Source: JACNKV01 sp964422145 (GTDB lineage: Bacteria; Fidelibacterota; Marinisomatia; Marinisomatales; JACNKV01). From it: 64,000 nt of DNA. The DNA is taken from contig CAYQZV010000006.1 in NCBI GenBank assembly GCA_964422145.1, positions 1 through 64,000 on the forward strand, read 5' to 3'. The notes under the pieces are model-generated. The model searched no databases and was not told the DNA's origin. It saw nothing but the letters and a program-made list of their open reading frames with translations. Of the stretch, positions 21,060 to 28,242 are shown one piece after another. The position numbers were made by a program, and so were the translations under genes. Position 1 is the stretch's first letter, and every line of letters begins with the position of its first letter.

Positions 21060-21488
21060 ATGAAAACGATTAAGAAAAGTTTTACCCAATCGATTAATTC
21101 TTTTCCCCAAATAAAATTAAATCGCCTTATATATTTATTGATGGTTCTAGGGGCTTGTGATTCAGAATTCAATGGAAAACTTAAATTAATTAATAACTCA
21201 GATTTTGTAATTTCTACATGCGTTGTTAAGGTTGATGAAGGTTCCTTTAATGTGCAAAATATAAAGGTTAATGAGACTGTCGAACTTAAATACTCATTTA
21301 GTAAAGATTGTTCATATGATATATCCATAACGTTTTTAACAGGAAAACGAGTATCAAAAAAAATTGGATATATGACCCAAGGATTCTACTTTGAAGATAT
21401 TATAATTATTGAAAGTGATACTTTAACACTTGAGAGAATAAAAGTAAATTCGAGTAGGTTTAGTGATCTCAACGACGATTTCTTTTGA
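21060..21488 (+). CDS. Small lipoprotein after rhs2 (candidate immunity protein)
   Basis: The ATG at 21060 is chosen because it starts seven bases after the rhs2 stop and gives a 142-residue protein whose signal region ends in the lipobox LGAC. A longer reading from 20940 would overlap rhs2 by over 100 bases and add a lysine-rich leader. The mature part is a small beta-rich domain (KLKLINNSDFVIS, NETVELKYSF, YDISITFLTG) resembling a single Ig-like or lipocalin-sized domain; I recognise no family. Its position mirrors the lipoprotein gene after rhs1, supporting a shared role such as immunity or surface retention, which remains inference. Confidence 0.7.
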   Translation: MKTIKKSFTQSINSFPQIKLNRLIYLLMVLGACDSEFNGKLKLINNSDFVISTCVVKVDEGSFNVQNIKVNETVELKYSFSKDCSYDISITFLTGKRVSKKIGYMTQGFYFEDIIIIESDTLTLERIKVNSSRFSDLNDDFF

Positions 21489-21508
21489 TGAAATGGAATT
21501 TTTGGCAT

Positions 21509-21524
21509 AACAATTCGTTGTTTT
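21509..21524 (+). terminator. Weak hairpin between convergent genes
   Basis: AACAA (21509-21513), a TTCG loop and TTGTT (21518-21522) form a five-pair stem running into TTTT. It lies in the 250-base convergent space between the lipoprotein gene and gspG. The stem is short and AT-rich, so a terminator role is tentative. The rest of this spacer is AT-rich with nothing recognisable. Confidence 0.3.
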
Positions 21525-21737
21525 AAGATGAGTAGTCATAGTCTGATTTTAAACTTTAAAAACACAATACAAATTCTAATTATTTCTGAATGCTCAACGC
21601 AGCGTATTAATTAGCATGTAATGATTAAGAATGTGATTAATATATGCGATCTTATTTCACATAATCAATTAATCAATGTTTGATAATAATTGAGATATAT
21701 ATTTAATGAATAATCTAATTAATTCACAGTATTTGTA

Positions 21738-22133
21738 CTAATTTTTTTCCCCATTAATCTGCCATTTATCCATAACTCCATTCCGATTTATATCGACAAC
21801 GGCTGTGGCTGTGGCTGTAAAGGTTGAATCTGTTGCTTCGGTAATTTCAATGAGATAACGCGCCTCACCACCCTCTGTAACCAGTTTTTCCTGTTCAAAC
21901 CCAATCGCGATCAGATCGTTTGAATATCGATCATGTTCATCACGGTATGAGTCTTGTAACAAATATACCTGTTTCAGCATTAGCTTGGCTTCGGTCTTTT
22001 TTGTCTTCCCGATCACCGATGTAAATTTTGGAACCGCAAGTAGAACTAAGATACCGATAATGACTAATACGACTAATAATTCCGTTAAGGTGAACCCTGA
22101 TTGGCTTCGTTTATTCAATAGATGATGATTCAT
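21738..22133 (-). CDS. gspG: GspG-like major pseudopilin
   Basis: A prepilin of about 131 residues. The start at 22133 (MNHHLLNK) is chosen because GGAG lies seven bases upstream; an in-frame ATG at 22145 would add four residues. The type III leader ends SQSG and is followed by FTLTELLVVLVIIGILVLLAVP, with the conserved Glu at +5, so it needs a prepilin peptidase, which is not in this window. The C-terminal part carries VDINRNGVMDKW, which resembles the calcium-binding tail of GspG pseudopilins. It lies three bases after the gspF stop on the minus strand and runs convergent to the rhs2 lipoprotein gene. It should form the piston or pseudopilus of the island's secretion machine. Confidence 0.9.
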   Translation of the reverse strand: MNHHLLNKRSQSGFTLTELLVVLVIIGILVLLAVPKFTSVIGKTKKTEAKLMLKQVYLLQDSYRDEHDRYSNDLIAIGFEQEKLVTEGGEARYLIEITEATDSTFTATATAVVDINRNGVMDKWQINGEKN

Positions 22134-22147
22134 AGTTAACTCCATAA

Positions 22148-23131
22148 TTAAAAAGATGTGGTTGAAGATAATTCGAAAATAGGCAGATACATCCCAACAA
22201 GAATTGCTCCAACAAGAAGTCCAAGAAAAACAATAATAACGGGTTCTAGTAATGAGCTTACTGATTCAAGTTTGGTTTCCAAATCCAAAGAAATTGTATC
22301 ATGAATTTGATTGAAAGCACCAAGGAATTCCCCGGTTTCTTCACTAATAGATAAAATATGGCCAAATTCCGGTTCAACGATATTGATTTGTGTGATGAGT
22401 GTTGAAAAAGAATGTCCCTCCTTTATCCGACGAATGATAAATGTAAATAAGCCATTTGTAAAAGAAGACCGAGCGATAGATTTACATATTTCTAATGATT
22501 TTAATAAAGTCAGCCCACTCTCCTGTAACGTGATAAGGATCTTCAGATAATATACTAAGACCAATTGATTCATGACCAATCCAATAATGGGCGTTTTTCG
22601 TAATCTTTTTATATAATTTCCTTTAAAGGAATTGGAATTCATCCAGGTTTTTAAAATAAATCCAAAGAATATTATAGTGATAAAAACACCAAGAAGAACC
22701 CATCCGAAATGATTCCCCATATTTAATAAAACCTGAGTAAACCCAGGAAGAGCCATGCCCATATCCCCATACATCTCTGCAAAAACAGGAAGGAGAAACA
22801 TCATAAGAAATATTACGGTGAGTATTGCCACACCAATGACAACAATCGGATAGGTTAGCGCGGATTTCACTTTTTTCAAATACTTTTCCTGCGAATCCAT
22901 ATAGGTATTTATTTCAAGAGTTACTTCTTTTAATCTGCCGCTTTCCTCTCCCACTTTTATTAAGGATATGATCATCGGTGAAAACCAATTGGAGTACTTT
23001 TCTAAAGAGGTGTGAAAACTTCGACCTTGTTCAACTGATAAAGCAGGGATAACTGGATCTGAGAAATTGAAAAATAGATTATTATCACAAATTCCAAAAT
23101 GTAATGTGAAAGAAGTTACATGGGATAACAA
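22148..23131 (-). CDS. gspF: GspF-like inner-membrane platform protein, 5'-truncated at a junction
   Basis: The polytopic platform protein of T2SS/T4P machines. Recognisable sequence starts at VEQGRSFHTSLEKYSNWFSP (about 23035) and includes KVGEESGRL, ALTYPIVVIG, LPVFAEMYGDMGMALPG, QESGLTLLKSLEICK and EETGEF, with membrane helices near ILTVIFLMMFLLP, VLLGVFITIIFFG and PVIIVFLGLLVGAILVG. Family members have about 400 residues; roughly the first 65-80 are missing here. Reading on to a TTG at 23131 merely translates the antisense of the neighbouring primase, so no genuine start remains. Unless a distant fragment complements it, function is doubtful. It is read from the strand opposite gspE-D, followed at once by gspG. 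Confidence 0.85.
   Translation of the reverse strand: MLSHVTSFTLHFGICDNNLFFNFSDPVIPALSVEQGRSFHTSLEKYSNWFSPMIISLIKVGEESGRLKEVTLEINTYMDSQEKYLKKVKSALTYPIVVIGVAILTVIFLMMFLLPVFAEMYGDMGMALPGFTQVLLNMGNHFGWVLLGVFITIIFFGFILKTWMNSNSFKGNYIKRLRKTPIIGLVMNQLVLVYYLKILITLQESGLTLLKSLEICKSIARSSFTNGLFTFIIRRIKEGHSFSTLITQINIVEPEFGHILSISEETGEFLGAFNQIHDTISLDLETKLESVSSLLEPVIIVFLGLLVGAILVGMYLPIFELSSTTSF
23031..23040. other. Junction joining truncated gspF to truncated primase
   Basis: Leftward (minus strand), GspF homology is intact up to VEQG, whose Val codon is 23033-23035. Rightward (plus strand), primase homology begins with DKAGITGSEKL at 23037, the second half of a TOPRIM DxDxAG motif; the residue that should be the first Asp is replaced by Ser. 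Two oppositely oriented genes are therefore both cut at their 5' ends within about ten bases. Either a real recombination or deletion, or a mis-joined contig, would give this. Confidence 0.75.
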
Positions 23132-24569
23132 ACCTGAGAAATATGATATAACAGATCATTTCTCTCAGAATAAATCGAAAGAAGAACTGATTTCTGAGTT
23201 TAATACCATGTTATCAGAAGATAAAAATGATGACCCGCCGTCTCGACAGATATCAGGCAGTAAGCCTGTCTTTGATCCATCAGTTGAAGCAGCCATATTT
23301 ATGAGAGGGAAACATTTGATTTTTCATCATGAGCAATTAAAACAGTATCATAAGGGGATATATAAAGCATACAGTGATCGTTATTTTCTTGATAAAATAA
23401 CCAAACAGCTGAAGGTGTTTAACAGCAGACAAGCAAAAGCAAAAGAAACGCTGGAAGTTATAAAAAACTCACTTGATGATCCCGTTTTACAGGAAAAAAT
23501 CAATTCAGATCCAAACATCATCAATTGTAAAAATGGGTTGTTTGATCTACAAACAATGGAGCTAAAACCTCATGCCCCTGATTACATCTCAACACATCAA
23601 ATTAACGCTGAGTTTGATATGAGTTCTGATTATTCTCGTTTTGAGCAGTTCCTTGCTGAGGTATTTATCAATGATGAAGGGAAACCTGACCTTGAGCTAA
23701 TTTCTGTAGTCCAAGAGTTCATGGGGTACTGCTTATATTCGTCAATCCCATTTCATAAAGCTCTGTTATTTTATGGGGACGGTAGCAATGGGAAATCCGT
23801 CCTAATTGAGGTGATAGAGTATCTATTAAAGGGGCATACATCAAATGTTCACTTTGAAGTCATTGGGAAAGATTTATTCAGTACAGCTGATCTTTCTGAT
23901 TCTTTATTAAATATCTCAGCTGAAATTGGAACAAACGCCTATTTTAAGGATGGCGTAGTAAAGCAGCTTATAGCAGGGGACTGTATTCGTGCCCAAAGAA
24001 AGAACCAACCCGCATTCGATTTCAACCCAACAGCCAAACACATTCTGACAGCAAACTCACTACCTCAATCCGCTGACAAATCGTTTGCATTCTTTAGACG
24101 ATTCATGGTAATCCCGTTCCATCAAAGATTCTTATCACAGAATGAAATAGATCAGCTCAATGAGGATTTAAAACACAAGATAAAGCCTGAGAATCCATAT
24201 TTAGTAGAAGAACTGAAAGAAGAAATAAACGGCATCTTTCTTTTTGCCCTTGTAGGGCTTGAAAGATTATTAAACAATCGAGGGTTTACTCAATCAGCTC
24301 AGATTAATAAGCTGGCAGAAACATTCAAAATCCGGTCATCAAGCGTAGAAACCTTTTTAAAGGATGAAACCGAGTTCCAAAGTGATAGTACAGTTTTGTT
24401 TTCAGAATTGTATGCGAAATATATTCAATTTTGTAATCATTATCATATCCCTTTGTTAACAAAAAGGAAATTCTCAGTTGAATTACAAAACTTAGGTGAA
24501 ATCATAGAGAAAGGAACGGGGAATAAAACATATTTAAAAGGCAGGATATTGAAAGATGAAACGTACTAA
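23067..24569 (+). CDS. D5/P4-type phage-plasmid primase-helicase, N-terminally truncated
   Basis: A replicative primase-helicase of phages and integrative elements. About 500 residues remain; typical proteins exceed 700 with an N-terminal primase/TOPRIM part. What remains starts with the TOPRIM tail (EVTWDNKPEKYDITDHF), then the D5 N-terminal domain (NIINCKNGLFDLQTMELKPH, typical), then the SF3 helicase with Walker A GDGSNGKS near residue 235, Walker B-like SAEIG, sensor motif HILTANSLPQ and the FFRRFMVIPF arginine-finger region. The listed TTG start is merely the first available start codon; homology begins upstream at about 23037. Helicase residues look intact but the primase active site is gone, so this is probably a remnant of element replication. 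Confidence 0.85.
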   Translation: MKNRLLSQIPKCNVKEVTWDNKPEKYDITDHFSQNKSKEELISEFNTMLSEDKNDDPPSRQISGSKPVFDPSVEAAIFMRGKHLIFHHEQLKQYHKGIYKAYSDRYFLDKITKQLKVFNSRQAKAKETLEVIKNSLDDPVLQEKINSDPNIINCKNGLFDLQTMELKPHAPDYISTHQINAEFDMSSDYSRFEQFLAEVFINDEGKPDLELISVVQEFMGYCLYSSIPFHKALLFYGDGSNGKSVLIEVIEYLLKGHTSNVHFEVIGKDLFSTADLSDSLLNISAEIGTNAYFKDGVVKQLIAGDCIRAQRKNQPAFDFNPTAKHILTANSLPQSADKSFAFFRRFMVIPFHQRFLSQNEIDQLNEDLKHKIKPENPYLVEELKEEINGIFLFALVGLERLLNNRGFTQSAQINKLAETFKIRSSSVETFLKDETEFQSDSTVLFSELYAKYIQFCNHYHIPLLTKRKFSVELQNLGEIIEKGTGNKTYLKGRILKDETY

Positions 24570-24663
24570 AGTTACTGAAGTTACCGACACTTTACCTCGG
24601 GGAATTTATACAAAAAATAAATCTGACTTGAGGTATAGTAACTCTACTAACTATGATAACTAA
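24556..24663 (+). CDS. Possible 35-residue ORF overlapping the primase end
   Basis: An ATG at 24556 opens a 35-residue reading frame ending at TAA 24661-24663, overlapping the primase stop by 14 bases. The sequence begins MKRTKVTEVTDTLPRG; Thr/Val/Glu-rich tails of this kind occur near D5 primase C-termini, so it could also be a frameshifted continuation. The Shine-Dalgarno is weak. I cannot assign a function and the call is tentative. Confidence 0.25.
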   Translation: MKRTKVTEVTDTLPRGIYTKNKSDLRYSNSTNYDN

Positions 24664-24705
24664 CAAACAAAAGAATAAACAATATAATAAATGAAAGGGA
24701 ATAAG

Positions 24706-25557
24706 ATGACTACAGAAAAACAGATGAAAGCAAACCGTAAAAATGCTAAAAAGGGAGGTGTTAAATCACCACAAGGGAAGGAAATATCAAAATATAATGC
24801 GTTGAAACATGGTTTATTGGCGAAAGCTATCGTAATCAACACGGGAGACGGGAAGGAAAAACAAGAAGATTTTGACTCCCTATTAGCCGGGTTGAATCAC
24901 TATTATAATCCCGAGGGATCAATGGAGAGCATATTAGTGGAAAAAATAGCTGTAAGCTACTGGAGACTCCGTCGAGCAAAGAGATACGAGATGGGTAAAA
25001 TACGATCCAATTTAGACACATTTTATAATGAGTTTAATATTGGCCATTTGAAAGATGAATTGAAGATGCTCAAATTAATATCCAAAGCGTATGAACCATT
25101 GTTGGAAGAGCTTAATGTTGATTTCAGTATAAGCTTAGATCACCCTCTGTCGAAATATTATGATTGTAAATGGAACCATTGTTGGGAGCAATTAGCGTAC
25201 TTCTATGAAAAGCAGACTGATAATAACTGCGGTTGGATAGGAAAGGAAAATAAAGACATTCATCAATGGATTCTTGATCAGGGTTTTAAACCGAGCTTCC
25301 AAGAGTTTTGTGATATTTCCGAGGAATATATGTCAGGGTATAAAAAAACCGCAGAAGAAGTAGAAACCCAATTACATGATCAAGAATTGAAAAGAGACCG
25401 CATACCGTTAATACATGGGTTATTGCCTGAAGAAGATCTCAAGAAACTGTTGCGATATGAGACGGCGATTGAGAAACAATTTTATCAAGCTATGATGGAA
25501 CTAGAGAGGTTGCAAAAAACCCGATGCGGCGCACTTGAACCCCTCCTAAGGTTTTAA
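24706..25557 (+). CDS. Element-associated hypothetical protein (RKNAKKGG...NALKHGL family)
   Basis: The ATG at 24706 is preferred to 24691 because AAAGGGA (24694-24700) is correctly spaced from it; the product is about 283 residues. The basic N-terminus reads ANRKNAKKGGVKSPQGKEISKYNALKHGL, a pattern seen in many proteins near transposable or integrative elements in diverse bacteria. The remainder is helical and charged (SILVEKIAVSYWRLRRAKRYE, then a tail RYETAIEKQFYQAMMELERLQ), compatible with DNA binding or multimerisation. It has no signal peptide and no catalytic motif that I recognise. It sits between the primase and the integrase, so a role in element maintenance is likely but unproven. 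Confidence 0.7.
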   Translation: MTTEKQMKANRKNAKKGGVKSPQGKEISKYNALKHGLLAKAIVINTGDGKEKQEDFDSLLAGLNHYYNPEGSMESILVEKIAVSYWRLRRAKRYEMGKIRSNLDTFYNEFNIGHLKDELKMLKLISKAYEPLLEELNVDFSISLDHPLSKYYDCKWNHCWEQLAYFYEKQTDNNCGWIGKENKDIHQWILDQGFKPSFQEFCDISEEYMSGYKKTAEEVETQLHDQELKRDRIPLIHGLLPEEDLKKLLRYETAIEKQFYQAMMELERLQKTRCGALEPLLRF

Positions 25558-25583
25558 TCATTAAAATCGGTTCGTTTCGAAAT

Positions 25584-26105
25584 ATGGGAAGATACAATTA
25601 CGCACAAACACCTGCGGTGGAAGAAACCTTGGCTTTATCCATACAATGGTTAAAGAATGAAGGATATCTTAACAACACGAGATCAGGGATTAAGGTATGG
25701 AACCAATTTGGGAAATCATTTAGTGTGTTTGTGAAGTCAGATCTTGAAAATGAGATTATATATTTAAGCTACGTTCACAATAGTGATCCCGTTAAGTATG
25801 GGATTTCTCTAACTTGCACACATCCTCATTTTGGAGGTAAGCGCTACTATTTCATATGCCCAAACATGAAATGCGGGAAGAAAGTTTATATTGTATATCT
25901 ACCATTGTATACTAAATACTTTGCATGTAGGAAATGCCATAAACTACAGTATACAAGTAGCCGAAAAAGCGGAACCCGGTATATGATATTGAAGCGGAAA
26001 TTGAAAGAGTTACCTTACCGTGAAAGATTACACATACTGGACCAGATGTTCAAACAAGGGGATTTAACGGCGTGTGAACTTTTAATTAATGAGTATACCA
26101 ACTAA
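25584..26105 (+). CDS. Zinc-ribbon hypothetical protein of the element
   Basis: 173 residues. Two cysteine pairs, CPNMKCGKKV and CRKCHKL, separated by YIVYLPLYTKYFA, form a zinc ribbon of the kind seen in small proteins beside transposases and site-specific recombinases. The N-terminal half is beta-rich (VKSDLENEIIYLSYVHN), and the C-terminus is basic and helical (RYMILKRKLKELPYRERLH). No strong ribosome-binding site precedes the ATG at 25584. It starts 26 bases after the preceding gene and belongs to the primase-integrase arm. A DNA-binding accessory role is plausible; the family function is unknown to me. Confidence 0.65.
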   Translation: MGRYNYAQTPAVEETLALSIQWLKNEGYLNNTRSGIKVWNQFGKSFSVFVKSDLENEIIYLSYVHNSDPVKYGISLTCTHPHFGGKRYYFICPNMKCGKKVYIVYLPLYTKYFACRKCHKLQYTSSRKSGTRYMILKRKLKELPYRERLHILDQMFKQGDLTACELLINEYTN

Positions 26106-26191
26106 AGAATTATGGTATATTGTTTTGAATAAAAAATTTTCATAAATGATTTAGTGCTATAAAGGTGTTTGATTTGGAAACTATTCCCTCC

Positions 26192-26217
26192 ATTCTTAAC
26201 TTTATACGATTAAGAAT
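26192..26217. repeat. Inverted repeat in the integrase leader
   Basis: ATTCTTAA (26192-26199) and TTAAGAAT (26210-26217) are exact inverse copies with a 10-base spacer. A second short pair, GTTAGC (26275-26280) and GCTAAC (26302-26307), follows. Both lie in the 223-base leader of the integrase gene, where excisionase, repressor or integrase arm sites would be expected. No binding protein can be named. Confidence 0.45.
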
Positions 26218-26328
26218 ATGCATTACAGTACAAACATACACATCAGAGATAATAGGGTTTGTGAAAGCTCTTCCGTTAGCATATACGGTAACCTGTCTCT
26301 GGCTAACCCTCTGCGTAAGGAGCTGAAA

Positions 26329-27459
26329 ATGGCTTCACTTAAAAAACGCAGGGAAAAGTGGTATGCTCGAGTTCAATGGTGGAATAACAACCTAAGAAAA
26401 GAGAAACTAATACCATTACGAACTTCAAATAAAACCACAGCAAGAGTACGCCTATCAGTAGTAAACAAACTGGAATCGGACATTAAAGCTGGGATGAGAT
26501 TTTCCTTCCCTTGGATGAACGAAGCGGGTGCTGTTCAAATCCAGAAAAAGATTTTGAATGATGTGATTAATGAATACTTGTCATTCAAACGATTGGAAGG
26601 ATTAACAGAGAACAGTATTAAACGACTGGAGTGTACACTTTCAAACTTTGTCAGATTCAAGGGTTCTAATTGTTCAATTAATAGTATTGCTCATAAGCAT
26701 ATCCATGGGAGAAATGGGTATGTTGACTACTGCTTGAACAAAAAGAAACCCATGACAAAACCCAGTGTAAACCTTGAACTTCGGAATCTGAAAACGTTCT
26801 TCAAATGGTGCGTTGAAAGTGAGTATCTTGATAAGATGCCAAAGATAACGATGCTGAAAGTTCCGAAAGCAAAACCAAAGTATCTGACTGAAAGAGATAT
26901 CTGCAAGATACTCGAGTTAGAGAATTTGGATTCAAGAATGAAACGAATCTTTGGATTCTATATAGCAACTGGAGTTCGTAGGGCTGAACCGTTTTTTGGA
27001 TATTTGGACGGAGAATGGTTAATCATACCAGAAGAGCATACAAAAGCAAAAAAGGAGAAAGAGATACATTTAACCCCCGAATTACTCTGTATTTGGCAAG
27101 AAATGATGACAATGAAAGCAGAATGGGTAAAACAAGGGTTTTCGTTGGATAATCTCTTTGGAAAGGTCACAAAGCTATTTAAAGTGGCTGTTAGGGATGC
27201 AGGTCTTGATGATGGTTATCACTTACATAATACACGGCACACATTTGCAGTTCGTAGATATCTTCAAACTGGGGATATCTACTGTGTGAAGCAGGACTTA
27301 GGACATAGTTCTGTTATGGTCACAGAGATGTATGCTGAGTATAAATCATCAAGGCTGGAATCAGACTTTCCGATACTCACAAAGAACAAGGAAAAACACC
27401 GTAAAATCGCAATAGAGGATACGGTTTTGGAGGACACAACTGCCTTGTTATTGACGTGA
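26329..27459 (+). CDS. Tyrosine recombinase/integrase
   Basis: A site-specific recombinase that integrates the element into tRNA-Met. The start at 26329 (MASLKKRREKWYARVQ) has AAGGAG (26317-26322) at good spacing; 37 further in-frame residues upstream look non-coding. The product is about 376 residues with an N-terminal arm-binding segment, a SAM-like core-binding domain (VINEYLSFKRLEGLTENSIKRL...NLKTFFKWC) and the catalytic domain. All catalytic residues are visible: Arg in ATGVRRAE (about 213), Lys in HTKAKKEK, H-x-x-R in LHNTRHTF (about 300), His in LGHSSVMVT and Tyr in EMYAEY (about 334). The gene ends at the base before the tRNA fragment, which fixes the element's right end. Confidence 0.93.
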   Translation: MASLKKRREKWYARVQWWNNNLRKEKLIPLRTSNKTTARVRLSVVNKLESDIKAGMRFSFPWMNEAGAVQIQKKILNDVINEYLSFKRLEGLTENSIKRLECTLSNFVRFKGSNCSINSIAHKHIHGRNGYVDYCLNKKKPMTKPSVNLELRNLKTFFKWCVESEYLDKMPKITMLKVPKAKPKYLTERDICKILELENLDSRMKRIFGFYIATGVRRAEPFFGYLDGEWLIIPEEHTKAKKEKEIHLTPELLCIWQEMMTMKAEWVKQGFSLDNLFGKVTKLFKVAVRDAGLDDGYHLHNTRHTFAVRRYLQTGDIYCVKQDLGHSSVMVTEMYAEYKSSRLESDFPILTKNKEKHRKIAIEDTVLEDTTALLLT

Positions 27460-27511
27460 GAACAGCGGACTCATAATCCGTTGGTTCGGGGTTCGAATCC
27501 CTGTGGGCCCA
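27460..27511 (+). pseudogene. 3' half of tRNA-Met(CAU): attachment site (attR/attL)
   Basis: The anticodon arm GCGGA-CTCATAA-TCCGT (27465-27481, anticodon CAT at 27472-27474), the T arm CGGGG-TTCGAAT-CCCTG (27487-27503), the 3' acceptor strand TGGGCCC (27504-27510) and the discriminator A (27511) are all present; CCA is not encoded. The matching 5' acceptor strand GGGCCCA and D arm are missing; upstream is the integrase stop codon. This is the duplicated 3' end left by tRNA-targeted integration. The intact tRNA should lie at the other end of the island, off-window. Confidence 0.88.
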
Positions 27512-27517
27512 CAAATT

Positions 27518-27543
27518 AAAATCCTGCAATCAATAGGATTTTT
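27518..27543 (+). terminator. Rho-independent terminator after the tRNA fragment
   Basis: AAAATCCT (27518-27525) and AGGATTTT (27535-27542) form an eight-pair stem with a nine-base loop and end in a T run. It sits seven bases after the tRNA 3' end and is probably the original chromosomal terminator of that tRNA. Confidence 0.6.
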
Positions 27544-27666
27544 GATTATTTAATGATTTCAAACTTTCCCTTTCCTTTTCTCTGTAAGAATATTTAAAAT
27601 CATCACAAAAGAAGAGAGGTAATTATCAAATTCATACCACACATCAAAAAATCAATCACCCTTTTC

Positions 27667-28227
27667 ATGTTCATTGTCTGCAGTGCGATGGCAAATGACA
27701 CCCTTTGGGTAGATGTTGAAGGTTCTCACATTTCCTGGACAGGCCGAAAAGTAGCCGGTGAACATACCGGAACGCTGAATCTGTTAAGCGGCTGGGTAGT
27801 GATGCAGGATGATCTGCTGATCGACGGAGAGTTGATATTTGACATGAACAGCATTGCCAACTTGGACGTAGAATCTCCCAAATGGAAACAAAAATTAGAA
27901 GACCATCTGAAAAATGAAGACTTTTTTGATGTGCCTTCTTTTCCTTTGGCTTCTTTGATCGTCAGCGGAAGTTCAGAGGTGACGGATAAAAAAGCAGGGC
28001 GCAGCCATGTTGTATCATCCGCGCTGACCATTAAAGAGGTAACAAAAGATATTTCTTTTCCGGTGATCATAAAAAAGTCAGAAAACAAGTATACCGCTGA
28101 AGGCAGCGTAGAGGTTGATCGAACCGAATACGGGATTCAATATAAATCCGGAAAGTTTTTTCCGAGTTTGGGTGATAAGATCATCGAAGATATTTTCACC
28201 GTTCAGTTTACTCTGATAGCAAAATAA
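27667..28227 (+). CDS. YceI-family periplasmic protein
   Basis: A lipocalin-like YceI protein, a family that binds polyisoprenoid or other amphiphilic ligands in the periplasm. Visible family features are SHISWTGRKVAGEHTGTLN near the start, the LIDGELIFDMNSI and HLKNEDFFDVPSFPLASL segments, the central LTIKEVTKDISFPV strand pair, and the terminal DRTEYGIQYKSG...IIEDIFTVQF. From ATG 27667 the signal peptide is only about nine residues. The same frame runs back to ATT 27622/ATC 27625, just after GAGAGG (27614-27619), and adds (x)KFIPHIKKSITLF, which would complete a normal signal peptide. The true start may thus be a rare ATT/ATC codon. It is the first gene after the island and is followed within 16 bases by endonuclease I. 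Confidence 0.9.
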   Translation: MFIVCSAMANDTLWVDVEGSHISWTGRKVAGEHTGTLNLLSGWVVMQDDLLIDGELIFDMNSIANLDVESPKWKQKLEDHLKNEDFFDVPSFPLASLIVSGSSEVTDKKAGRSHVVSSALTIKEVTKDISFPVIIKKSENKYTAEGSVEVDRTEYGIQYKSGKFFPSLGDKIIEDIFTVQFTLIAK

Positions 28228-28242
28228 GTCTAATTTTAATCC

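Larger units (their letters stand above)
1..27511. mobile_element. Accessory island ending in a tRNA-Met 3' fragment (left end outside window)
   Basis: This stretch is visibly more AT-rich than the sequence after it. It carries Rhs-type giant proteins, a small secretion operon, a truncated phage/plasmid primase and a tyrosine integrase. It stops at a tRNA-Met 3' half directly downstream of the integrase, which is how tRNA-targeting integrative elements end. No intact tRNA-Met copy was seen to the left, so the other end should lie upstream of base 1. A head-to-head junction of two 5'-truncated genes near 23036 shows the island is composite. The Rhs/secretion block and the primase-integrase arm may therefore have different origins. 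The right boundary is well supported; that the whole left part belongs to one element is inference. Confidence 0.55.

Noticed and set aside
21500..21530. GCATAACAATTCGTTG resembles the outer part of an integron attC site
   Set aside because: No matching GTTRRRY-type partner or imperfect palindrome of attC form follows within 150 bases, there is no integron integrase, and the match is short and AT-rich.
23067..23131. Genuine overlap of divergent gspF and primase starts
   Set aside because: The overlapping codons of GspF translate antisense primase (and vice versa beyond 23036), both families lack their usual N-termini, and both starts are TTG without support; truncation is the better reading.
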